Source: Candidatus Butyricimonas faecavium
GTDB taxonomy: Bacteria; Bacteroidota; Bacteroidia; Bacteroidales; Marinifilaceae
Reading direction: 5' to 3'
Assembly: GCA_944321125.1 (NCBI GenBank)
Contig: CALUKD010000029.1
Coordinates: forward strand, 1-45,755
DNA: 45,755 bases
Shown here: piece after piece, positions 1-8,239 of the stretch
How the letters are laid out: each line of letters opens with the position of its first letter
Numbering within the stretch: position 1 is the stretch's first letter
Notes under the pieces: model-generated
The model's input: only the letters and a program-made list of their open reading frames with translations
What the model was told of the DNA's origin: nothing
Database searches by the model: none
Made by a program: the position numbers and the translations under genes

Positions 1-20
1 TAACTTCGCAATTGTCATCG

Positions 21-54
21 GACAGTTTTTTGGTAAGATAGTAAACAAACTGTC
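21..54. terminator. Hairpin downstream of the EF-G paralogue
   Basis: GACAGTTT at 21-28 pairs perfectly with AAACTGTC at 47-54. It lies just past the stop codon of the minus-strand EF-G gene, so it is a plausible transcription terminator for that gene. It has no strong T-run, so this is a modest call. Nothing else is recognisable in the first 88 bases. Confidence 0.4.
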
Positions 55-88
55 AGAACAAGTCTTGACTATTACACCTTACTATAAT

Positions 89-2248
89 TTATTCTTCCTC
101 CTCTTTCTCTTCTTGGTATGCTTTCAGTAGTTCATCTTGTACTTCAGTCGGTACTTTTTCATACCCGGAAAAGTTCATGGTGAAAGTCGCACGTCCTCCC
201 GTGATAGAACTTAATGCCGTGGAGTAACGTTGCATTTCTTTCAACGGTACTTTAGCCATTAATTTCTGGAATCCGGTATCAGCTTCCATGCCCATGATGA
301 TAGCTCTACGGGTTTGTAGGTCCCCCATGACATCTCCCATATATTCATCCGGAACGAGGACTTCTACATCGTAGATCGGTTCCAAAATCTTCGGAGATGC
401 TTGTTTGAATGCCGTGCTGAAGGCATGACGTCCAGCAAGTTTGAACGAGATTTCATTTGAATCCACGGGGTGCATTTTCCCGTCATATACGCATACGCGT
501 ATATCCCGTGCGTATGATCCGGTAAGCGGTCCTTCTTCCATCTTTTCCATTACTCCTTTCAGAATGGCTGGCATGAAACGCGCGTCGATTACACCTCCCA
601 CGATACAGTTGTAGAATACCAGTTTACCGCCCCACGGAAGGTCAAGAACTTCTTTGTCTTTCACTGTTATCTTACTGTCTACACCGTTAATTTTGTACAT
701 TGTCGGATCGGGCATTCCTTCCGAGTAGGGTTCAATCACGAGATGAACCTCACCGAATTGTCCGGCACCACCCGATTGTTTCTTGTGGCGATAATCCGCG
801 TAAGCATATTTCGTGATAGTTTCACGGTATGGGATACGTGGCGGGTAAAATTCTATTTCCAGTTTATCGTTATGTTCGATACGCCATTTCATGGTATTCA
901 AGTGGAACTCACCTTGTCCGGAAATGATCATTTGTTTTAATTCCTTGGAATATTCCACGAGGAATGTCGGGTCTTCTTGGTGAATCCGTTGTAGAACCTC
1001 CGCCAGTTTTTCTTCGTCGCTTGTATTCACTGCTCTGACGGCTGTTCTGAAACGAGGATTGGGGTATTGGATCTTGCCGAATTTATAATGAACGTCTTTT
1101 TCGTTCAAAGTATCACCGTTATTCGTATTTTTCAATTTCACGGTAGCCCCGATATCTCCGGCCATCATTTCGGTTACTTTCGTCCGGTTCTTTCCGGCCA
1201 CGGCATATAGTGTTGAAATACGTTCTTTTGCGTCATTGGTGGCATTATACAAGTCGTCTCCTTCATGGATGGTTCCGGATGCAACTTTAAAGTAGATCAC
1301 TTCACCCAAATGAGGTTCAACCGTCGTGTTGAACATATATAAAGAGGTCGGGCCTTTTTCGTCATACGGAACTTCTTCCCCGTCTTCCGTGATGGAAGGT
1401 GGCATGGAACCGGCACTGGGAGCCACGTTGATCACGAATTCCATGAAACGGCGCACGCACATATCTTTTTCTGCCGATACGCAGAAAACGGGGAACATAT
1501 CCCGTGCAATAAGTCCTTTACGGATTCCGGCACGCATTTCATCTTCCGTGAGACTGCCTTTGTCAAAGAATAATTCCATCAATCCCTCGTCGTTTTCTGC
1601 AGCTGCCTCGATCAGGGCGTTATGTAATTCGTTTGCTTTTTCTTCTTCCTCCTTGGGAATGGGGAGTACTTCTGGTTTACCACCTTCCGGTTTCCACTGG
1701 TACATCTCCATTTTCAAGACGTCAATTACGCGGTTAAAACCGATTCCCGGATTCACCGGATATTGAACTAATACGACTTTCGAGCCGAAAGCAGCCTTGG
1801 CTTGTTCCACCGTATGATCAAAGTTTGCTTTCTCGTGGTCAACTTGATTTATAACGAAAATGAGCGGTTTATTTAGTCTTTTGGCATGACGACTGATGAT
1901 TTCTGTTCCGACTTCAATACCTCTGACGGCATTAATGACCATTACTCCGGTATCAACAACGTTCAGCGCAGAGATAACTCCTCCGACGAAATCATCTGCT
2001 CCCGGCGTGTCAATGAAATTGAGTTTGTGCTCCTTCCATTCTGTGTATAATACAGCCGGAAATACTGATGATCCGTATTCCTGTTCTACCGGACGGTAGT
2101 CGGATGAAGTGTTTTTTGCACTAATGCTACCTCTGCGCGGGATGACCCCGCCCTCATACATCATAGCTTCCGCTAACGTGGTTTTACCGGAACCGGCACT
2201 ACCTACTAGCGCGATGTTTTTAATTTCATTAGGTTTATAGGTTTTCAT
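89..2248 (-). CDS. EF-G paralogue (EF-G2 type) with altered GTPase motifs
   Basis: A 719-residue translation factor with full EF-G architecture: G domain, domain II, and domains III-V ending near the acidic C-terminus. EF-G promotes ribosomal translocation. The G motifs depart from canonical EF-G. The P-loop is GSAGSGKT (residues 16-23) rather than AHIDAGKT, switch II reads DTPGADDF (80-87) where canonical EF-G has DTPGHVDF, and the NKxD motif is NQVD (134-137). The missing His after DTPG is the residue that positions the hydrolytic water. This pattern matches the second EF-G of Bacteroides, reported to act without GTPase activity and to matter during starvation in the gut. The gene stands alone and is divergent from the peptidase gene. 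Family assignment is very sure; the EF-G2 role is by analogy. Confidence 0.93.
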   Translation of the reverse strand: MKTYKPNEIKNIALVGSAGSGKTTLAEAMMYEGGVIPRRGSISAKNTSSDYRPVEQEYGSSVFPAVLYTEWKEHKLNFIDTPGADDFVGGVISALNVVDTGVMVINAVRGIEVGTEIISRHAKRLNKPLIFVINQVDHEKANFDHTVEQAKAAFGSKVVLVQYPVNPGIGFNRVIDVLKMEMYQWKPEGGKPEVLPIPKEEEEKANELHNALIEAAAENDEGLMELFFDKGSLTEDEMRAGIRKGLIARDMFPVFCVSAEKDMCVRRFMEFVINVAPSAGSMPPSITEDGEEVPYDEKGPTSLYMFNTTVEPHLGEVIYFKVASGTIHEGDDLYNATNDAKERISTLYAVAGKNRTKVTEMMAGDIGATVKLKNTNNGDTLNEKDVHYKFGKIQYPNPRFRTAVRAVNTSDEEKLAEVLQRIHQEDPTFLVEYSKELKQMIISGQGEFHLNTMKWRIEHNDKLEIEFYPPRIPYRETITKYAYADYRHKKQSGGAGQFGEVHLVIEPYSEGMPDPTMYKINGVDSKITVKDKEVLDLPWGGKLVFYNCIVGGVIDARFMPAILKGVMEKMEEGPLTGSYARDIRVCVYDGKMHPVDSNEISFKLAGRHAFSTAFKQASPKILEPIYDVEVLVPDEYMGDVMGDLQTRRAIIMGMEADTGFQKLMAKVPLKEMQRYSTALSSITGGRATFTMNFSGYEKVPTEVQDELLKAYQEEKEEEE

Positions 2249-2412
2249 ATAATACGGTTTAGATTAATATTGTAACGTATTAACTCTTCGAATGATTCGA
2301 GGGTTACAAATTAGTGAAGATTTTCTAAAAAAGCAATAGAGAATGCTATTCTTGGTGAAAATAAATGTAGAAAGCTCATATTAGTATTTTTTATATATTA
2401 TCTTCTAGGGCG

Positions 2413-3153
2413 ATGGCGTATTTTTTGTATATCTTTGGAAAAACTTTAATTGATTATTTAAATATGACAGGATTACCTTTAATTTGGATTATATTTATTG
2501 GGTTTACATTGTTGAGTTGGTTAGTAAGTAACCAGTTGCAATCTCGTTTTAAAAAATATTCAAAAATACCTACGGCCAACGGGATGACTGGGCGTGACGT
2601 GGTAGAGAAAATGTTACGGGACAATGGGGTTCAGGGAGTAAAGATTGGTAGTGTGGAAGGACAATTGACGGATCACTATAACCCAACGAACAAGACTATT
2701 AATTTAAGTCATGAAGTATATTACGGAGCCAATGTGGCAGCTGCCGCTGTCGCTGCTCATGAATGCGGCCATGCTTTACAGCATGCACAGGCGTATAGTA
2801 TGTTGCAATTACGTTCTGCTTTGGTTCCGGTGGTGAGTTTTGCCTCTCATTGGGTGCAATGGATTTTGTTGGCGGGGATTGTTTTGGTCAATACTTTTCC
2901 TAATTTGTTATTGATTGGAATAATTCTTTTTGCAATGACTACATTGTTTAGTATTATTACTTTACCCGTGGAGATTGACGCTAGTCATCGGGCTTTGGCT
3001 TGGTTGCGTAATTCCGGTATCACGACTTACGAATCACAAGAGAATGCTAAAGATGCGCTGAAATGGGCTGCTTATACCTATGTAATTGCCGCACTTTCTT
3101 CTTTGGCTACCCTATTATATTATATCATGATTTATTTGGGAAGAAGAGAATAA
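2413..3153 (+). CDS. YugP-like neutral zinc metallopeptidase, membrane bound
   Basis: A 246-residue protein of the YugP/Zn_peptidase_2 family. The zinc-binding HECGH motif is at about residues 116-120, inside an Ala-rich helix. Hydrophobic segments lie near residues 20-40 and through the C-terminal half (about 130-185 and 215-240), so it is an integral membrane metallopeptidase with unknown substrate. Family members usually have about 225-230 residues, so the internal ATG at 2464 (MTGLPLIW) is an alternative start that would remove a 17-residue extension. The segment RFKKYSK after the first membrane span is typical of the family. It is monocistronic and divergent from the EF-G gene. Confidence 0.88.
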   Translation: MAYFLYIFGKTLIDYLNMTGLPLIWIIFIGFTLLSWLVSNQLQSRFKKYSKIPTANGMTGRDVVEKMLRDNGVQGVKIGSVEGQLTDHYNPTNKTINLSHEVYYGANVAAAAVAAHECGHALQHAQAYSMLQLRSALVPVVSFASHWVQWILLAGIVLVNTFPNLLLIGIILFAMTTLFSIITLPVEIDASHRALAWLRNSGITTYESQENAKDALKWAAYTYVIAALSSLATLLYYIMIYLGRRE

Positions 3154-3241
3154 CAAAGTGTTCCAAAAGCCGAGTTTCGAGCTCCCACTATAGAAGGAAG
3201 GGGGTATCTTTATCCATCCTTTATCCTTGAGCTAAGGCACT

Positions 3242-3323
3242 AACACAATTCCTACATATCATGAACATAGCATAGACACTGATGTATGTATATGCTATGT
3301 TCATGATATGTAGTTGTTGTGTT
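3242..3323. repeat. Long perfect inverted repeat (23-bp arms, extended by 7 bp)
   Basis: Bases 3252-3274 are the exact reverse complement of 3291-3313, with a 16-base loop. Beyond three unpaired positions on each side, AACACAA (3242-3248) pairs with TTGTGTT (3317-3323). The structure sits between the convergent peptidase and metK genes. It could be a bidirectional terminator, but it is much longer than needed and has no T-run. It is followed by a short direct repeat of TAGAGTAAGGAT. Confidence 0.75.
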
Positions 3324-3383
3324 TATGGTCTAGAGTAAGGATAGACCAAGATTAGAGTAAGGATCGGTTAATCGTTTAGATAA

Positions 3384-3424
3384 GGTGTGTCAAAATTCCA
3401 TATTCAAGCGAATCTTGACACACC
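3384..3424 (-). terminator. Hairpin downstream of metK
   Basis: GGTGTGTCAA (3384-3393) pairs perfectly with TTGACACACC (3415-3424), immediately beyond the metK stop codon on the minus strand. It is a probable terminator or 3' end stabiliser. No uninterrupted T-run follows on either strand. Confidence 0.45.
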
Positions 3425-3445
3425 GTCATTTTATTAATTTCCCGT

Positions 3446-4732
3446 TTATTTGAATGCCTCTTTTATTTTCTCGATGTAATCCAGCTTCTCCCACGTGAAA
3501 AGTTCTACTTCCTTCTCGATGGTTGGCCAGTAATTTGAGGTGAATACCTTTTTTACAATTCTGGGAGTACGTCCCATATGGCCATAGCTTGCCGTTTCCT
3601 GATAAATGGGGTTACGGAGTTTCAAGCGTTCCTCGATGGCTTTGGGGCGTAGATCAAAAATAGTGGTAATTTTTTCGGCAATGGCTGCATCATTCAAGTT
3701 CACCTTGGCTGTTCCGTAAGTGTTCACGAAAACTCCGACAGGTTGTGCTATACCGATAGCATATGAAATCTGTATTAGTATTTCATCGGCAATTCCGGCA
3801 GCAACCATGTTTTTAGCAATGTGGCGAGCAGCGTAAGCGGCAGAACGGTCTACTTTCGATGGGTCTTTACCGGAGAATGCACCACCCCCGTGGGCTCCTT
3901 TACCCCCGTAGGTGTCAACGATGATTTTTCTTCCGGTTAGTCCCGTATCTCCGTGAGGACCACCGATCACAAATTTTCCGGTAGGGTTTACGTGGAGAAT
4001 CAGATTTTTGTCGAAAAGGGCTTGTACCCGTTCCGGTAGTTGGCGTTTTACTCTCGGTAACAAGATGTTGATGATGTCCCAGCGTATTTGATCTACCATT
4101 TGAGCGTCAGCTTCCAATTGAGCCTCAGGAGTGGAGCTTGTGGCCTTGACAAACTCGTCATGTTGAGTGGAGATCACGATGGTGTGAATCCGGGCGGGTT
4201 TATTGTCCTCTCCGTATTCGATGGTTACCTGTGATTTGGAATCTGGACGCAGGTAGGTCATTTCTTGACCTTCTTTGCGGATTTGTGCCAGCTCGTATAA
4301 TAATAAATGTGATAGTTCAAGAGATAGCGGCATGTAATTATCCGTTTCGTTGCAAGCGTAACCGAACATCATACCCTGATCTCCGGCCCCCTGTTCCATG
4401 GGATCTTTCCGAACAACACCACGATTGATATCGGGGGATTGTTCATGAATGGCGCTCAGTACCCCACAACTATTTCCGTCGAACATATATTCGCTTTTCG
4501 TGTAACCGATGCGGTTGATCACTTCCCGGGCGATATGTTGCACGTCTACGTACGTTTTGGTTTTGATTTCTCCGGCAATAACGGTTTGTCCGGTGGTCAC
4601 CAAAGTTTCACAAGCGACTTTGGCATCCGGGTCAAAGGCGATGATTTTGTCTAGTACGGCATCGGAAATCTGGTCTGCCACTTTGTCCGGGTGACCTTCT
4701 GATACGGATTCAGATGTAAATAAATATCCCAT
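3446..4732 (-). CDS. metK: S-adenosylmethionine synthetase
   Basis: Makes S-adenosylmethionine from methionine and ATP in the cytosol. At 428 residues it has the expected length for the Bacteroidetes enzyme. Visible signatures are GHPDK near residue 14, the ATP-binding [12 protein letters not shown] stretch near residue 116, and the Gly-rich loop [16 protein letters not shown] in the second half. The start ATG gives the standard N-terminus [17 protein letters not shown]. It is a single gene divergent from the cation-efflux gene. The upstream 240 bases contain only AT-rich direct repeats, and I saw no SAM riboswitch. Confidence 0.98.
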   Translation of the reverse strand: MGYLFTSESVSEGHPDKVADQISDAVLDKIIAFDPDAKVACETLVTTGQTVIAGEIKTKTYVDVQHIAREVINRIGYTKSEYMFDGNSCGVLSAIHEQSPDINRGVVRKDPMEQGAGDQGMMFGYACNETDNYMPLSLELSHLLLYELAQIRKEGQEMTYLRPDSKSQVTIEYGEDNKPARIHTIVISTQHDEFVKATSSTPEAQLEADAQMVDQIRWDIINILLPRVKRQLPERVQALFDKNLILHVNPTGKFVIGGPHGDTGLTGRKIIVDTYGGKGAHGGGAFSGKDPSKVDRSAAYAARHIAKNMVAAGIADEILIQISYAIGIAQPVGVFVNTYGTAKVNLNDAAIAEKITTIFDLRPKAIEERLKLRNPIYQETASYGHMGRTPRIVKKVFTSNYWPTIEKEVELFTWEKLDYIEKIKEAFK

Positions 4733-4996
4733 AATTCATTTTAGATTTAAGGATTTTAGATTTAAAGATTTCGGATATTTATCCTGGGAAATCGTAAATC
4801 ATAAATCGTAAATTAAACTATAGGAAAGTACATGGATGGTTGAATTCAGAATTAATATGCATTTTAGCGCTTTTTTTCCGTGGTTGCAATCAGCCAAATC
4901 TTTCCACTTTTTCGAGGGGCAAAGATAGATTTTTATTGGATAGGAATGAAACATTCTTTCGTAAAATGAGTATTTTTGTTATTAAAGAATGTAATT

Positions 4997-5903
4997 ATGA
5001 GACACGAGCATTCACATATCGGGCATCAACATACTCATGGAGAGAGTACAAAAAATCTGGGTATCGCTTTTTTCTTGAATTTAGGTTTTGCCATCATAGA
5101 GATTATCGGGGGGATATGGACGAATTCGGTAGCCATTATTTCAGATGCCGTCCATGATTTCGGGGATGCTTTTTCTATCGGAGTATCTTATTTTCTGGAA
5201 CGTTATTCAAAAAAGAAGAGGACCGTGACATTTACTTACGGGTATAAACGATTTTCGACGTTAGGAGCGTTAATCAATTCGATTGTGTTGCTAGTGGGGG
5301 CGATCTTTGTGTTTATGGAGACGGTTCCTCGTTTATTTCACCCTGCGGAGGTGAATTACTCCGGGATGATGTGGTTGGCAGTGGCGGGACTTGCCGTGAA
5401 CGGGTTTGCTGCTTTGCGGTTGATGAAGGGAAATTCGATCAGCCAGCGGGCTGTAATGTTGCATTTGTTGGAAGATGTGTTGGGGTGGGTGGCCGTGTTG
5501 ATCGGTAGTGTGATTATTCGTTATACAGGGTGGTATTTTATCGACCCATTGCTTTCGGTTGGGATCGGAGTGTTTATCCTGACGAATGTGTGCCGGAATT
5601 TATATGCCATATTCAGAATCCTTTTGCAAGGCGCACCGGAACACATGCCGGAGGATAAGATAAGGGCCATTTTGCTGGAGGTGCCAAACGTGAAAGACGT
5701 ACATGACCTGCATGTGTGGACGTTAGATGGGGGAAAAGAATATCGCTTCGGCTCACTTGATTGTGGCAGATGATATTCCACGGGCGGATGCCATCCGGGT
5801 GAAACATGATGCCGTGGATCGTTTGAAGGAGACGGGCATAGATCACCTGACCGTGGAAATCGAGTTCGAGGGGGAGGGATGTTATAGTTGCCCTGTGGAT
5901 TGA
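4997..5903 (+). pseudogene. Cation diffusion facilitator (CzcD/ZitB-like), frameshifted near the 3' end
   Basis: Encodes a six-helix cation/proton antiporter of the CDF family that exports Zn2+ or similar metals. The N-terminus is His-rich (MRHEHSHIGHQHTHGE), and the TM2 metal site appears as SDAVHDFGDA. I chose ATG 4997; an in-frame TTG at 4976 lacks family support. The reading frame runs into unrelated sequence after DLHVWTLDG and stops at 5773. Removing one G from the G5 run at 5729-5733 restores a normal CDF C-terminus (EKNIASAHLIVADDIPR and onward) ending at 5903. So either the gene carries a real +1 frameshift or the homopolymer was misread. With the repair, the 3' end overlaps the convergent Nudix gene by 22 bases. 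A Bacteroidetes-like -7 box, TATTTTTG, lies at 4971-4978. Confidence 0.85.
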
Positions 5904-6829
5904 CGGGCGGACTCTATTCGCTCCGAGAACTTAGATACTTCTGTAAAAAAGTTTTCATCGAGATGAGCAAATTCTTTTGCGAATTTCAGTCCTTTTTCAA
6001 GTGCCTGTGACCCCTGAAAATGGCGATTGGTTTCTTCGTAAATGGTAGCCAAGTTCCAGCAAGCGGCCAAAATGGATGGAGGCGTTTCATATTCATCGTC
6101 GTAGGTATCTTCGTAGGCGGAGATGGAGCGACGAAACATTTCTTCGGCATTTTCCAAGTTTCCCCGGTTGTAATGAAGTTGCCCTAACCGGAATAGATAG
6201 CTAGCCAAGGGTGTTACGAGATAATCATTGTGGCGTACCTGCCTGACGGATTGTTCGTAGTTTTCCAGTCCTTCCAATAACATTAGGTCGAGGGTCTCGG
6301 GAGCTGTCATGATTTCTTGGAGGTAAGGGTCGTCAATGGAGAGCCATTTGTAATCTAGGCTTTCGTCCAAATCTATATGTATCTGTTTGTTCCCGGTGTA
6401 GGCGAACACGAAACGAAAATCGTGGTGATAGTGTCGGTCTTCATTTTTCTTTTCGTTCCGGGGAATCGGATGAGAGTTGATCTCAACGCAGTAAGGTTTG
6501 TTCTTGATGAGGTTTATAGGAATCAGTTGTTCGGCTGTTAGGCCGGTTTCTTCTTCCACTTCCCGTGATGCCGCCCCGAAAAGGGAATCATCATCGAGAT
6601 CCACGTGACCGCCGGGAATATGCCATTTGTCGAGGGTTTTGTGGTGTAGTAACAGGACTTCACGGGTGGGAATGTGAATAATGGTTCCGCTTGCCGTGAT
6701 GTGTCCAGTGAAATTCTTACGGTCATATAAGTCTTCTTCGTCGAAGTTATTGAATAGTTCGAAGAACTTTTTACTTGCCCCGTTTTTCAGGTATTTCAAG
6801 TGTTTTTGTATTTCCAATTTCGTTACCAT
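5882..6829 (-). CDS. Nudix hydrolase with helical TPR-like C-terminal extension
   Basis: 315 residues, about twice the length of a minimal Nudix enzyme. The Nudix domain covers roughly residues 38-185, and its box ends in the canonical REVEEETGL. The front half of the box carries an extra residue (GGHVDLDDDS) and an Asp in place of the first Glu, a small deviation from G-x5-E-x7-REUXEEXGU. Family members hydrolyse nucleoside diphosphate derivatives; the substrate here is unknown. Residues about 200-300 are helical, with a repeat that looks like tetratricopeptide units (YLFRLGQLHYNRGNLENAEE and WNLATIYEETNRHFQGSQALE). The gene is convergent with the cation-efflux gene and divergent from the ROK regulator. 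Confidence 0.85.
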   Translation of the reverse strand: MVTKLEIQKHLKYLKNGASKKFFELFNNFDEEDLYDRKNFTGHITASGTIIHIPTREVLLLHHKTLDKWHIPGGHVDLDDDSLFGAASREVEEETGLTAEQLIPINLIKNKPYCVEINSHPIPRNEKKNEDRHYHHDFRFVFAYTGNKQIHIDLDESLDYKWLSIDDPYLQEIMTAPETLDLMLLEGLENYEQSVRQVRHNDYLVTPLASYLFRLGQLHYNRGNLENAEEMFRRSISAYEDTYDDEYETPPSILAACWNLATIYEETNRHFQGSQALEKGLKFAKEFAHLDENFFTEVSKFSERIESARQSTGQL

Positions 6830-7031
6830 AGTTGCTAAAATTCCCTTTTAATGGGTGATTTGTAAAAATACACTTTTTTTGTTTTCAAGTATTCGTTTTT
6901 GGAGAGGATTTTGTAATATAGGAATTATAATGAAAATATTTTTCATTTTTAGGATAACTTACGTAAATATTTTAGAAAGTATTTGTATATTTGTGGAACA
7001 ATAAACACGATTTTTTGAAAAACGGAGGGCT

Positions 7032-8216
7032 ATGAATGACTCGAACACTATAAATAAAGGTTCTCTACCGGGATTGAAGGAGAAACGGTACTTGCAGAAG
7101 AAGGCAATTATCGGGTTTCTTTATAAGATGGGAGAGTTGTCCAAGCCGGAGATTTGTCGTCTGACAAATGTGACCACGCCGACGGTTAGCCGCATGATTG
7201 AAGAGTTAATGGGTGAAGGATGGGTGATTGACCGGGGATGCGGGAATTCAATCGGGGGTAAACGTCCTCATGTGTTTTCATTGAATCCGGATGCCGCTTA
7301 TATATTAGGTGTGGATATTGGTCGGAAGTATTTGCGGGTAGCTATTTTTAATTTGAAGAATGAGCCGATTGAGGGTATTTGGGAATATCCTTCGATATTG
7401 GAAGAACAGGAGGATGAAGCGACTCTCCGTTACGTACGAGAGAAGATTGACGAGACGATTGGGCGATTGAACGTTGATCGGGCAAAGATCAAGGTGGCAG
7501 GTTTCGCTCTTCCGGGTTTGATTGACCGGGAGGGAACTTCGTATACTTATTTGACGTATGAACAACCGGGGATCAAGGGTATTTTGGAGGAAATGCTGCA
7601 AATCCCGGTATTTATTGATAACGATTCTAACGTGATGGCCATGGCTGAACACACGTTCGGGGTAGCCAAGGATGTGAATAATGTTTTGTGTGTTAGCGTG
7701 AACGAATGTATCGGTTTGGGGATGATCCTGAACTCGAAATTGTATCGTGGGGGTATTGGCATGGCGGGAGAGTTCGGGCATATTCGTATCTCAGGACTGG
7801 AGGCATCGTGTCATTGCGGGAAGATCGGTTGTTTGGAAACCGTGTCTTCGGGACGGGCCATCGAGAATGTGGCGGGCAAACCGTTACAGGAGATTATCGA
7901 GGCTGCCCGGAAGGATGATATTTCGGCTATCGATCTTTTGCATCGTGCGGGAGAAAAGTTGGGAGAGGGGATCGCCACGATGATACATTTGTTTAACCCG
8001 GATATGGTGGTGATCGGAGGGGAAATCGTACAAGCGGGAGACTTGATGCTGGTTCCGGTTCAACAAGCGATAAACAAGTACGCATTGGCTCGAATGCGAG
8101 GACATTGTGAGTTGAAGATGAGTAATTTGGGCGTTTATTCTGCGATATTAGGTACGTTGATGATGGTCATGGAACACTTGTATGATGACACGGAATGCGA
8201 GTACTCGCTTTATTAA
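7032..8216 (+). CDS. ROK-family transcriptional regulator (NagC/XylR type)
   Basis: 394 residues. An N-terminal winged helix-turn-helix (about 35-65, SKPEICRLTNVTTPTVSRMIEEL) is followed by a ROK sugar-kinase fold starting near VDIGRKYLRVAIF. The ROK zinc motif CHCGKIGCLE is intact near residue 265, and FIDNDSNVMAMAE lies in the sugar-binding region. Such proteins repress amino-sugar or other sugar genes and release DNA on binding a sugar phosphate. Only 23 bases separate it from the NagB-like gene, so it probably controls, and is co-transcribed with, that gene. A -7-like TATATTTG is at 6986-6993, but I could not find a matching -33 element. Confidence 0.9.
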   Translation: MNDSNTINKGSLPGLKEKRYLQKKAIIGFLYKMGELSKPEICRLTNVTTPTVSRMIEELMGEGWVIDRGCGNSIGGKRPHVFSLNPDAAYILGVDIGRKYLRVAIFNLKNEPIEGIWEYPSILEEQEDEATLRYVREKIDETIGRLNVDRAKIKVAGFALPGLIDREGTSYTYLTYEQPGIKGILEEMLQIPVFIDNDSNVMAMAEHTFGVAKDVNNVLCVSVNECIGLGMILNSKLYRGGIGMAGEFGHIRISGLEASCHCGKIGCLETVSSGRAIENVAGKPLQEIIEAARKDDISAIDLLHRAGEKLGEGIATMIHLFNPDMVVIGGEIVQAGDLMLVPVQQAINKYALARMRGHCELKMSNLGVYSAILGTLMMVMEHLYDDTECEYSLY

Positions 8217-8239
8217 TAGAGGAAAATTAGAGATAAAAT

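Noticed and set aside
4733-4975. SAM riboswitch upstream of metK
   Set aside because: Only AT-rich direct repeats are visible, with no SAM-aptamer-like helices.
6986-6993. Confident promoter for the ROK gene
   Set aside because: A -7 match alone without a -33 TTTG at the right spacing is weak in such AT-rich sequence.
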